Below, one piece after another: positions 42,131 through 54,152 of a stretch of DNA of 64,000 nt (positions are counted from its first letter, which is position 1; each line of letters starts with the position of its first letter). Source of the stretch: Arachnopeziza araneosa (lineage: Eukaryota; Ascomycota; Leotiomycetes; Helotiales; Arachnopezizaceae); the NCBI GenBank assembly GCA_003988855.1, contig QYAI01000156.1, positions 29,560 to 93,559 on the forward strand, written 5' to 3'. The notes beneath the pieces are model-generated. The model saw only the letters and a list, made by a program, of their open reading frames with translations. It did no database searches and was not told the origin of the DNA. A program made the position numbers and the translations under genes.

Positions 42131-45100
42131 GAGATGGCAAATATGGTAAATATGGCGCGAAGTATATTCAGCAGGCGCAACCAGGTGATGTTGGGGAAGA
42201 AAACTCTGGGCCGACGTTCTGGTATATTCTATAGGATCAATTAAAAAAATCCAGATCAACGAGGCCTTGCTAAAATGAGGTAGATTTCACTTCAGCGCTT
42301 CTCTTTTCGGCATGGTAACCATTGTGGATGTACCGAATTTAACCGCTTAGCTTAGAGTCGATGAAGTATCTCCTCCTTGTCGGACTAACATAAACTCCAG
42401 CAAAAACTCGAATAAGTAATCCAAAGTTTTGCAACATTTGAAGGTGATCAACACTTGTTATACTTTCAAAGGTAAGACTGGTCATCTCGGCGAGTTGTGT
42501 AAGCGCCGAGGACCATTGACTATCTTATCTCTTTTCCGTCCTTCGAATCCTTTGCACTCCCACCACCTACGCATAGGCACACCTCCCCCAACAATACTTT
42601 TAAGTCATTTTGAATTTTCATTCCTGCATTCCTTCCAGTCTTGGCTTTATATAACCATTGTCTGTTGACGAGGTCATGATTTTGCCCGAGTCCCGAATAG
42701 CCGGACTTTCGCGATATACGATGCGTTCATTCCACGTCATCCTGACTCAACGATTAACTCCCTCGGCATATTCATCACTTGAGGGCTTCGCCACATGAGA
42801 TGCGCAGGTGTGCTCTAGAATAGGCCGAGAAGAAAGGGAGAAGCGACCAAAGATTTATCTGTCCTGGAGATTTTAGTCTGCATTGGGTGTATGCTGACGA
42901 AAAGAAAGAAAAGAACAACGAGTGAACGACGACCTCTAGTTCGCCGCCTTTCAGCTTTTACCGGCCCCGTCGATTTTTAAACCGGTTTGGCTCTCATCCG
43001 AACTTTGACGACCAACCACTGAATGTCTCTACCGTTTATTGGTCTTCCTCCGGTTTTCATTCAACAGGCCTTCTTGATACCCTACTAGGCTGACCCATGC
43101 AGTTCATCCTCGAACCAACATCTCTTCTCAACGTGAATCGCCGCCTCGGCAGGTAAATGTCAAAGCGTATCTTTCTTTCCAACCATCCTGGTTCTCACTT
43201 TAGTCCTCGGTGCGGAATTCAAGTTTCAAGTCTCGGGTGCCAAGTTTCACATTCTTCCTTCCATTTTCCCCATCACGTTCCCTCCCAGCCCCCGATAAAT
43301 AACTACCCGTCCCATCGTACCTGCAGAAGGGAGTGGAGATAACCGATACTTTGTTTCGTTTCAGAACATCAAACGAACCTCTGTACCTTATTATTCTGCC
43401 GGTGGATCTGGGGTGCAGGGTGCTTGTTTCAAAAGGTGTGGACGGCTGGGTACAGGGTAAGGGGGAGCTTGAGCTTTGACATGAATTTAGAGGTCTGATC
43501 TTTGGAACAGAAGGAAAATAGAGAAACTCAAACGGCTGAAATCAGAAGCTAAAATTATATACCCGTAATACTGTAGGATTTTACAAAGGATATTAATGCT
43601 CCTTGAGTCTAACTTTGCTGTTGTGCTCTGTTGTGATGGATGGCGATGATGAATGAAAATGGAGTTGGAGGTACACGAGATTCCACATTATAGAAGATCC
43701 ATGGCCAAACGCTTATTATGCAAGCTTGTAGAGAAATCAACTTATACCGAAGATTCGTGGCCGTGAATCTATCTCCGCACTTTGTTGTATATTCTTTCAT
43801 CGACGCGGAAAACCTCGATGAGCACAAAATCACATGACTTGAATAGTAAGATGACCTTCCAAGGACCTTTTTCGCTACGTAAGCTTTCATATTCACGGGA
43901 AGAATGAATGAGGTATAACGAAGTCTTGTTCACAGAAAATCCTAGTGTTTTCCACCCGCATAGGTACTAATTCTAATCCTTTCCACAAGGATCGACACTT
44001 CGGCATGAATTTCTCGTGACGATTCGGAGTTCAAAAAGAAAAGAATTGCTTTCCTTGACCTTCATGCCATGAAAACACCCTGCAGAGATCCCTAATATCT
44101 AATCTGGGAACGGAAAAAGCGAAGAAATAGAGTTTATTTTTCCAAGCAAAGTGAGGCCGCATTTTATCCAATCCTCAATTATTAACTACAAACTCTCTTT
44201 CGTTCTCTCGATGGAAGACCCGGAACTCTCCTGGCCCTTTTCTAGGTTATAGGAAAAAATAATCAATAAAATGGTTACTAGAGAATGGAAAGATATATAC
44301 ATTCTCCTTTTCTTCAAGCCTCACCTAGCTTGTGAGTCTGGAACTTTCGAGAGCCTCTGATGCGATATGTTAATCAAAAAGATAGCTTAGGAATATTGGT
44401 ACCTGACAGGGTTTAAGACCCGTTCAAATCCCGCAACGCAGAATCTTTGTTGCTTGGTATGATAAGTGACGGCGTCGCCGTCACTTGGGGATGATATGTG
44501 AAAGGCGAGTTGAGAACAAAACTCGCGATGTTATGCAGCAATGAAAGGTGAGACAAACTTAGGAGCGACAGCAGGAGAGTGGAAGGGGAGTGAAATGAGA
44601 GAAAGTAAAGAAAAGTGCCTCACATGTAGGAAAAGCTCCGTAGCATCCGCAGATACCGCGCCTTGCGAGACACCGACGACCGAGAGAAATCCTAGATTCA
44701 CCGACATTTCGGAACCCATCTCGTTTAAATCTCACGAATTATTATCACCTGGTCCATTTCCCTTCCTATCATCTATTCAGCGGCGACTCGGCGAGTCTGG
44801 TTATCATATCCGTACATTCATTCAACCAGCATCCATGTCCTTCTAGAAAAGACTAAGAAAACCAGAATTAATGCCGCAATTCATCCACGCCTTTGAGTCG
44901 CTTCCCACTCAACCAGTGTACCAGTATGTATCTTTGAACCCTGCGCGTGCATGTCTTTGTTCTCATGAACCAGCGCGCGGTTTTTTGCTCGGCTTCTGTC
45001 TGTGTACTTCCTGGAGGAGAGGAAGAGAATCTCGGGTGAAAGGTGGGAGTAAGTCTCACCGTCATCAGGTCATGTCATATGGGACGCGCCCCGAAGAAAA

Positions 45101-47697
45101 TTTCCTAGAAGATAGAAAGACGGACAAATAATGGATAGACACAGAGAAGAAGATTTTTATCCCTCATGCGCAATTCTCCATCATGAACCGCTGGCAAGCG
45201 CGGGATTTTCAGCCGCTGGAGTGAAGAAGGGTGGGTAAGCGAATTGGATGGATAAAATTAAGAAAATCCACGCGCCGGAAATACCGTCATATTTGGGGGT
45301 GGATCAGATCTCGGATCCGATGGTCAGACCTTCTTCGCATCTATTTGTTTTGTTTCATTTCATATTTGGCTCTGAGCTCGCGGCGTCTGTCTGCAGCGGT
45401 GATAGGTAAACATCTGGGTTGGAGGCTTGAGCTTGGGCGGATGCGGATTAGGTATTAGATTTGGGCTGAAGGAAATCTACGGTGGACTTGGCAGGTACGG
45501 AAAACCGATGCTGCACTCTGCATGCACTCCATTCTTTTCTGCTTCATTTGGGCACATGTGTGCGGTATCTGATCTGTATCTGTGTGTGTCTGGCTCTAAT
45601 TGGCAGTTCTTGCCCGACAGGGTAGGGCTGGTTGAAGAGATGGGGGTGGGATGGATGCGTCAAGGAAGGTAATAGCTCACGTGATGTATGTATGAGAGCG
45701 AAAATGCCTCATTGTGGGTTTTCCGGCGCGAGAAGAGAATTTTTAAGGTTGAGGTTGAGAGAGTTCGAGAACTGGCTGTCTCACTGCCGAGGAGGGAAGA
45801 GATTTTGTACTGTCATGCAATGAGGTCGCGGGCTAAAATTTGCTTATCTTAATGTCGGAATTACTGTCTTCATAATTTCAATAGTTAATTGTCCAGCCCT
45901 AGTCTTAACGAGGGAACCAAGGCAGAGAGAGCATGGGCAGACCGAGAGACAACGGCAGAATCCTCCGTTTCGCAGGGAAGATGAGGCTGCTAGCCCGCAC
46001 ATCAATCGTTGCTAAGCTTTTCAGAGGGGCTCCGGTAGCTGACTCGCGTTAGTGTTTATCGAGTCCCCAGCAAAGAAGTGGCGACGGATTTGGAAACAGT
46101 CGAAGGGTTGGTCGGTTAGGTAAGGAAGGGCGTGTGAAATGAGAATGCCGGGCCAACCGATCGAATCAAAACATTCCGCAAAGATTGACAGCCGTTGACC
46201 TGCCGAGCTGAGGGCGAATGAGGATGATCTATCATAAGGGCGAAATAGCGAAATGGCGAGATATGAGCGAAAGGAGGACTGATGATCTCATACCCATTTC
46301 CCGGGCTGCAGAGATGGAGATGACATGCCGGATAATGAACACCTGTTTTTGGGACAAGCCGAGCAACACGCTTTGTGATTATTATTGTAGAGTCGCAGGC
46401 CTCGGACGGTTTAGGGAAGAAGGAAAGCGATGTGGTTTCGCCGGGTGGCCGTTGAACTGGATGGGCATGAGATCTCTGCTGCACTGCTGAACGGGCCCTT
46501 AGTCAGGCCTGTACAGACAGACTTGCACTTCGCAGGTGAACCCTGGCGAGTCGCTGCGTGTGGCCGTCCGCATCGCTAAAGCCAGGCCGATCGTGCTAAA
46601 GGGCACACACTATCGTTGAAGCGGCAATTGACTAGAAGGGCTCAGGATTTCTGCGGCCAATGACTTGGTGCTCCGTAATGGGTTTCACATGGCCTTCATT
46701 GGTCAATTGGAGGGGAGGGGGTTACTGCTGCTGCTGCTGCTGGACTTGGCCCCGATGGCCAAACCCACTTGGAGCCAGTCCGTCTTACCGTCATCTCACG
46801 TCGCCCACCATGCTCGTTGCGAGGCCTGGTCGTGTTCGTTGCCAGGGCTCCTGGCGCCCTCCAGGATCTGGAAAACAAAGTGCCAAACAGCCTCTGTCAA
46901 CACAACGCATTCCCGACGAGATTGTTGCTGAGCAGAAGCATGCGGCTGTTGGTTGTGACGGACGATGGGTCTGCACGCCGCCAATCTCCCTGGCGCCTGG
47001 CTGTCCGCGATACACGACCCGCCCGTACCCAATGGCTGGCCGGTGACGCTGTGTGTGGTGCTTGCTGTTGGTGAGGCCGCCCCGTTATGTCATCAGATAA
47101 GGACGACGTATGTGTATCTGGCAGCACACTCACTGATCTCAGACATTGGCCAATCAGCGGCGCGCGGAAAGGGTAAAATCGGTTTCTGTCTCTGTTCTGA
47201 CTTCTCGCTTCTTTGCCTTTCCCCATCTCGCGCCTGTCTGGCTGGGACCTGGAAATCCCTCATTTCTAGACTTAGCCCCGGAAAGAAAGCGCACAACAGC
47301 TTTTCCCTCCCCTTCCACCCTTCCACTTCCACTTCCACTTGCTGTCCCAATAGCCTGCTCCTTCCGGTTCCATAGCTCGTCGCCCACTCGTAGATTCCCG
47401 AAACAGCTCAGCCAGAGACAGAGGGAAGAGGAAGGAAAACTGTGCACGCGGAAAGTGCCTCAGCAAACGCCTCTCGGCGCAAGGTGACATTTTTTTTCTG
47501 CTCGGACTGGACGGCACTGCGCTGCACCATGGTCCATGTTCGACCACCTTGCGAGGATATGACGCTGCCAATCCATTCACACCCACGCCCACGCCTCGCC
47601 CGCCCGCCAGTGCCCGTGAAGACCGAAGTCGCCTACCTTTCCACCTTGAGCTACCCTAGGAGCTGATCAGCCAAGCTACTGTCGGCTTGAGGGCCTC
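42131..47697. other. gene desert upstream of the H+-ATPase, 5.6 kb
   Basis: Many frames of 60-136 codons occur, most of them in the GC-rich part 46500-47600 where frames on both strands overlap, so none is credible. Seen: an 11-bp-arm palindrome at 44464-44486, a CTG run at about 46727-46741, and stretches rich in GATA-like and pyrimidine motifs. No transposon ends or RNA genes were recognised. Part of it may be a long regulatory region or a non-coding transcript (inference). Confidence 0.45.
44464..44486. repeat. perfect palindrome, 11-bp arms, 1-base centre
   Basis: AAGTGACGGCG, one T, then CGCCGTCACTT. It lies in non-coding DNA and does not abut an obvious gene end. It holds TGACG half-sites on both strands, as bZIP (CRE/ATF-like) proteins bind, but binding is only a possibility. 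Confidence 0.7.
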
Positions 47698-47935
47698 TCG
47701 AATAAATAAGAGCTCGTCCCTCCCCCACTCAAGCTCCTTCGTTTCCCTCTCACTTCTCTTTCTTCGTATCCTCTGAACTGTACCGCATCGAGTCAGTCAG
47801 CCTGGTGAAGAACGAGTTGTGGTCGTCTGTTGTTGGCTTTTAGCACCCTCTCCCCTCTTTCATACTACTTGACCCGTCTTTTAAGCTTAATAAATCACCT
47901 TCACACTGCCATTGGCAGCCCATCAACAATCAACA
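47698..47935 (+). promoter_or_regulatory. core promoter and leader of the H+-ATPase gene
   Basis: A TATA-like AATAAATAAG at 47701-47710 is followed by a strongly pyrimidine-rich stretch (about 47716-47772), the usual form of core promoters of highly expressed genes in filamentous fungi. The leader ends with CATCAACAATCAACA directly before ATG at 47936, an A-rich start context fitting efficient initiation. Confidence 0.6.
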
Positions 47936-50900
47936 ATGGCTCCACCACACGGCGACGTCGAGAACGGCGATGTCGAGAAGGAGCAACAACGCGGTCTCTC
48001 AGTAGGCGGTGCTGATGATGCTGAGCTCGGCGAGTACGGTAACCTAGTGAAGTATATCTCCAACTATCGCGATGGGCGCCGGAGCTCGATCGCTGGTTCA
48101 TCCTACCAGGGTGAGGAACCGAAAAAGAAGTGGTATCAATTCGGGAAGAAGGCAGGCGCCGCTGGTGCGGATGGATTCGATGCTCCCGAGGACTGGCTCA
48201 ATACCGACTGGAAGCAGGGCTTAAGAACCGCTGAAGTCGAGGCGAGACGGAAGAGAACCGGCTGGAACGAGCTCACAACGGAGAAGGAAAACATGTTCCT
48301 CAAATTTTTGTCGTATTTCACGGGCCCGATTCTATATGGTAGGCATTCCCCCACACGGGTCTCAATGGCGCGTAATTGGTCAGAATATCCATTAACTCAC
48401 GTGGTTCTCTAGTCATGGAACTCGCTGTCCTCCTTGCTGCTGGTCTGCGCGACTGGATCGATTTCGGTGTCATTATCGCTATTTTAATGCTTAACGCTAT
48501 TGTCGGTTGGTATCAAGAAAAGCAAGCTGCTGATGTCGTTGCCTCCCTCAAGGGCGACATTGCTCTACGATCGACCGTCGTCCGTGATGGTGCCGAGCAG
48601 GAAATCAAGGCTCGTGAATTGGTACCCGGAGACATTGTAAGTTTTACATCTCAATTACTGCAAATGCACCACTCAGGAAGCCATCCAACTAACTTTTACC
48701 TTGCAGGTCATCATTGAAGATGGAAACGTCGTCCCCGCCGACGCTCGCATTATCTCTGCCTACGATAACCCCAACGGCTACGCGGAGTACCTCCGTGAAC
48801 TCGAGGCCCAAGCTGGTGAATCTGAGAAGGAGAAGGGTGATGATGATGATGATGGACATGAGAAGCATGGTTCCGGCTATGCCCTCCTCGCCATTGATCA
48901 ATCTGCCATGACCGGAGAATCTCTCGCTGTAGACAAGTACGTCGCTGATGCCATATACTACACCACTGGTTGCAAGCGTGGAAAGGCCTATGCCATTGTC
49001 ACCCACTCTGCCAAGATGTCTTTCGTCGGTCGCACTGCATCTCTCGTTTCCGGTGCCAAGGATCAAGGCCATTTCAAGGCTATCATGAACTCCATCGGTA
49101 CGTCTCTCTTGGTCTTGGTCGTGGGCTGGATCCTCGCTGCTTGGATCGGCGGTTTCTTCCATCATCTCCACATTGCCACTCCCGAGCACACGGATACCAA
49201 CCTTTTGCATTATGCGCTCATTCTCTTGATCGTTGGTGTGCCCGTCGGTCTCCCTGTCGTTACTACTACCACCCTCGCCGTCGGTGCCGCTTATCTCGCG
49301 AAGGAGAAGGCCATTGTCCAGAAATTGACTGCCATTGAATCGCTCGCTGTAAGTAAATCCCCGATCAAATTTAATTTTCGCGATATTTTTCCCACCTCAT
49401 TTGGATGGTGTTGGGTTGGTGCAGGGCTGGTCCTTCCTAGTGTGGAGCTTGGGCGTTCGATGAAGTGGATCAGCGTCCATTTGTCCCGCTGCAGTCCCCA
49501 CAGGCTTTAATTGGCCCGAGCAACAGCGATCCACTTGGAATCTCCGACGACCGAAGCAGACCATGTCTACCCTTCCGTCACTCCGTCACTCTTGTTTTCT
49601 TTTTTCCCTCCGCCAGCGGCTTGATTGTTGTGGTGGGGGTTGCAATGACAGTCAAATGATCCCATTCGTGGCATGCGAGAATCTGCATGCATCCTTCCGC
49701 TTCGGTCGAATTTGTGGGGTCCGTACGATGTGTCGCGATCCCATTCCCCTGTTGGGAGATGACGGTGGATATGACTTGGCCATGCCATATCAGATGGGTA
49801 CTGCGCTGGGTAGCCTTGCGTTCATTTCAATTTTCATCTTCCCTGTGCTGGCATGTGCTGGATATTGTCACGCTCAGGTCTGCTAGCCTCGGCCTGCTGA
49901 TTCTGCTGACATGCAGCCTGCGCATCTCGAAGCGGCTTGGCGCCTCGTGTCAATTTTGAGCTACGCACAATTACCGTATTCTGTTTCTGCAGCTGCAGCT
50001 GCTAAAACCGTTAAAATCATGCAGCTAACGTATATTGTTACAGGGTGTCGATGTCCTCTGCTCCGACAAGACCGGTACGCTCACAGCCAATCAACTCTCC
50101 ATCCGCGAGCCTTTCGTTGCTGAAGGTGTTGATGTTAACTGGATGATGGCCGTTGCGGCTCTCGCTTCCTCCCACAACGTCAAGTCTCTCGATCCCATCG
50201 ATAAGGTTACAATTCTTACACTCAAACGTTACCCAAGGGCCAAGGAGATCTTGTCTCAAGGCTGGAAGACCGAGAAGTTCACGCCCTTCGATCCTGTCTC
50301 CAAGCGTATCACTGCGATTGTGGTAAAGGATGGTGTTACATATACTTGCGCCAAGGGTGCCCCCAAGGCTATTCTCAATCTGTCAAATTGCTCCAAGGAA
50401 GATTCCGACATGTATAAGGCCAAGACAACCGAGTTTGCTCGCCGTGGTTTCCGTTCTCTTGGTGTTACCGTCAAGGAAGGTGACGGAGATTGGCAACTCC
50501 TCGGAATGCTTCCTATGTTTGACCCTCCTCGTGAGGATACTGCATCCACTATTGCTGAAGCCCAAGTTCTTGGTCTTTCGGTCAAGATGTTGACTGGTGA
50601 TGCCATTGCTATCGCCAAGGAAACTTGCAAGATGTTGGCTCTTGGCACTAAGGTCTATAACTCCGAGCGATTGATCCACGGTGGTCTTTCCGGTACTACT
50701 CAACATGATCTCGTCGAGAAGGCAGATGGTTTTGCTGAAGTTTTCCCTGAGCACAAGTACCAGGTCGTCGAGATGTTGCAACAACGTGGTCATTTGACTG
50801 CCATGACTGGTGACGGTGTCAACGACGCTCCATCTCTCAAGAAGTCTGACTGTGGTATTGCCGTCGAAGGTGCTACTGAAGCTGCCCAAGCCGCTGCTGA

Positions 50901-51756
50901 TATTGTTTTCCTCGCCCCTGGTCTATCCACTATTGTGTCTGCCATTAAGATTGCCCGCCAAATTTTCCAGCGTATGAAGGCATACATTCAATACCGTATT
51001 GCTCTCTGCTTGCACTTGGAAATCTACCTTGTCACCTCCATGATCATCATCAACGAGACTGTGACCGTCGACTTGATTGTTTTCCTCGCTCTCTTCGCTG
51101 ATTTGGCCACCATCGCCGTCGCTTATGATAATGCACATTTCGAGCAACGTCCTGTTGAATGGCAGCTTCCTAAGATCTGGATCATCTCCGTCATTCTGGG
51201 TATCGAACTCGCTCTTGGTACCTGGATTATCCGTGGTTCCATGTTCCTCCCCAATGGTGGTATCATTGAGAATTTTGGCTCCATCCAAGGCATACTCTTC
51301 CTTGAAATCTCTCTTACTGAGAATTGGCTTATCTTCGTCACCCGTGGTGGAGAGACTTGGCCATCATGGCAACTCGTTGGTGCCATTCTTGGCGTAGATG
51401 TCATTGCCACCCTCTTCTGCGTCTTCGGCTGGCTCGCCGGTGGAGCTGGCCACCCATCTGACCCCTTCGACCATGCTACTACTCTCTCCAAGAATGGCCA
51501 CACCTCCATTGTCACTGTCGTTGTCGTCTGGGCTTTCTCCATTGGTGTTACTATTGTCATCGCCATCACCTACTATCTTCTCAACCAAATTAAATGGCTT
51601 GACAACCTTGGCCGTTACCAACGCAGCAGAGCCGATACCCAGATGGAGAACGTCATTGCTCATTTGAGCAAGGTTGCTATCCAACATGAGAAGGATGAGC
51701 ATGGAGAGAGGTGGCATCTGTCTCCTCGTGCGACAGAGGCTGAGGAAGATGATTAG
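47936..51756 (+). CDS. PMA1: plasma-membrane P-type H+-ATPase (P3A)
   Basis: Exons 47936-48338, 48413-48636, 48707-49348 and 50044-51756 join in phase to 993 residues. Introns are 74, 70 and 695 bp; the last is exceptionally long here and sits directly before the phosphorylation site. Seen: GWNELTTEKENMFLKFLSYF, PILYVMELAVLLAAGL, the actuator motif DQSAMTGES (TGES 278-281), helix 4 VGVPVGLPVV, CSDKTGTLT with Asp431 phosphorylated in the cycle, KGAP, MLTGDA, MTGDGVNDAP, and helices 5-10 with LFADLATIAVAYDN. The pump expels protons using ATP and sets the membrane potential that the carriers of the cell use. Between YAEYLREL and DQSAMTGES lies an acidic insert (GDDDDDGHEKHGSG). The C-terminal regulatory tail ends ATEAEEDD. 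The sequence differs enough from the Neurospora PMA-1 type that this could be the second H+-ATPase paralogue of filamentous fungi. Confidence 0.95.
49349..50043 (+). other. 695-bp intron 3 of the H+-ATPase gene
   Basis: Bounded by GCT-GTAAGT and TTACAG-GGT; removing it joins IESLA to GVDVLCSDKTGT exactly. Length and composition differ from the other introns. Frames inside overlap in all directions and show no protein family. Confidence 0.85.
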
Positions 51757-52697
51757 ATCATCTGATCTAGTCTGTCCTTCGCTTTTGTCGTTGTCTGTTT
51801 TTGTTTGAGATATCAAACAGCCATTCTCTCATTTCTTGAGCGCATTGCTCTGGGAGGATATATGCTGTTACGCATGATGTGTCATGTGAGATGAGGTGTG
51901 TTAATAGTTGCCACGGTGGATGTTGATGTTTGAATGGTGATGGGTGGGGGTGTAGTATAGACATACATACTGGAAAAGGTGTCATGGGTATAGATACCAC
52001 GCAAGTCACGTCATATAGTTCTCAATGTTGTTATCCTCAATATATTTCTTTTTCTAAAAGTCTGGTGCGCTAATAAGTGACTTGGGTGTGACATAATGAC
52101 CTATATTGCATTTGACATTTTCTTTTCCAATACGCTCAAACCTAGTCAAATTCAAAATCACGATCTTCAATGCCGGATGCTACCTAGCGACTGTCGGATC
52201 TTTGGCAAATGTACGAAATTTAAACGAGTGCTATTTGATTCCACTCAGAGGTGAAGATTTCAACGACTTTTGAAAGTACTCTTGCTACGAGGCGAAATGC
52301 TTAGAGATAGAAGATGGGCTCTGGAGAGGTGGTAGACCTAATGGAGCAAACCCTAAGGTAGGTTTGGAGAATGACTAGGTAAAAAAGCTCATCTCATCCT
52401 ACAGTAGAAGATGTAATAAATATAACGGATCATTGTTTAGCTCCTCTAATTGGTACGGAAAACTTTAAGTTAAGTTTAGTTAACGTCCAGCAAGGCAGAA
52501 GAGAGGCTCCAAAAATGGGGTGAATATTGACGCTAACTAATCACAGCTGAGGACTTTAATCCCTCTCCACAGTCTTGAGATCATCATTTTAACCACTTGA
52601 TTCAGCTCCAGCAAACTTACTCCACATATTTCATCACCTCTTAATCGAGTCCTGCTACATCTCGAACTAGATTCCTAAGTAACACTCTGGCGGGGTC
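51757..52697. other. intergenic, 940 bases
   Basis: 3' region of the H+-ATPase and promoter of the MOSC gene. No supported gene. Confidence 0.55.
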
Positions 52698-54152
52698 ATG
52701 GACTACATAGATGATTTGCTTGGGAGAGGGTATTTCCTACGAACGATTACGGGTCGCTTCTCAGAGAATTACTTGTGGCAGTTCGTAACTGGGGAGAAAG
52801 TTATACTGGGAGCTACGGCTCTCTTCTTCCTTACTGCTCTCTACTTCCTCGGTAGCATCCGGAAGAACGATTCCAAAAGGCCACGGAAAGCTCAACAAGC
52901 GAGGAAAATGAGAGAGGTATATAATTCACTAGAAAAACAAGTCGCTTCATCAGATAGTGGCGAGATTGAAAAAGTAGGTTTGCCGAATGCTAGCAACCTC
53001 ACAAATCCTGATGCAGTAGATCCATCCCGAAGATTCTGTCCTACAAATCTCCCAGGTAACTACACACAGCTATTTCTGGAAGATGACTGAACAGTTCCCA
53101 GCTCTGGATATATCCCATAAAATCTCTGCGCGGTTGCCAGGTACCGCAAGCCATGTTGACCAGAGAAGGCTTCTACATCGATCGCCGCTTCATGCTCATG
53201 AGAGACCATGGCGAAACACCGCGAAAGCTCGAGAACATGCTCATCTCCACCTATTCCACCATGTGTCTCTTCCACCCCTCCCTATCCAGAGATAAAATCA
53301 CAATTCAGTACCGATGTCCTGGAAATATGGAGGTTGAAGCTGATACTCTTGAAATCCCCCTTGAGCCAGAGGTTCTCGAGACACATGAGAAAATTGAGGT
53401 TGATATGCATAACAGTCCAACTACAGGATATAATATGGGGGAGAAATACAACACATGGTTTTCAGAGCGCTTCGGATTCAAAGTCATTCTAGTCTTCTGG
53501 GGTGGAAACCCACGTGTGGTGTTGGGGAATCTACCCGGAAGACCTGCAAATCAGAGCCCACGCCCTAAAAATGCTATCATCAAGATGATGAGATCCCTTC
53601 CAGTCATCAGATCTCTAGTTAGAGAAGACGAAGTCATCGCTTTCAATGACTGTGCCCCTTATCTGGTCATTTCAGACTCCTCTGTCGTGGATGTGACAGC
53701 TCGGCTGCCTGAGGACGTAGAAATGGATCTCACTAAATTTAGAGCGAACATTGTTCTCAAGGGCAAGACATCTGCATATGAAGAGGACTTTTGGGGGGAA
53801 TTGGCCTTTGGACGTGATGGAGCAAAGATTATTCTGACGGCCAATTGTGGTAGATGTAAGAGTTTAAACGTCGATTACGTCTCCGGTAAGTCGGGTGCAG
53901 GGAAGGATGGGAAAGTATTGCAGCTGCTACAAAAGGATCGAAGGGTGGATTCTGGCATGAAATATAGTCCTATATTTGGACGTTATGGGTTTCTAAGTAA
54001 GGGAGGTGAGAGTTCTGTATTGAGTGTAGGTGATGAGGTCAGGGTGAGTAGGAAAAATGAGGAAAGAACGAGATTCTGTAAGTTTCTGTTGTCACACCTT
54101 TCTTATGACTAACATCTATCTAGATTGGCCAGGACTTTCAACATCGGTCTAG
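52698..54152 (+). CDS. membrane-anchored MOSC-domain protein, mARC-type
   Basis: Exons 52698-52973, 53102-54077 and 54124-54152 join in phase to 426 residues. The N-terminus has one membrane helix at about 35-53 (VILGATALFFLTALYFLGSI) followed by basic residues, a signal anchor as in the amidoxime-reducing component of the mitochondrial outer membrane. Splicing gives GEIEKLWIYPIKSLRG, the first strand of the MOSC_N barrel, then REGFYIDRRFMLM. The MOSC domain follows: VIAFNDCAPYLVIS, FRANIVLKG, YEEDFWGEL and NCGRCKSLNVDYVSG, where Cys341 is a good candidate ligand of the molybdenum cofactor. The protein ends TRFYWPGLSTSV, as in relatives. mARC proteins reduce N-hydroxylated compounds with cytochrome b5 and its reductase; that this one does the same is inferred from layout. 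Confidence 0.88.

Noticed and set aside
44421..44440. B-box-like CGTTCAAATCCC, possible tRNA
   Set aside because: No box A, no D arm and no acceptor stem pairing at the right distance.
46660..47592. Many overlapping frames on both strands
   Set aside because: GC-rich composition removes stops in all frames; no family resemblance and no consistent splice pattern.
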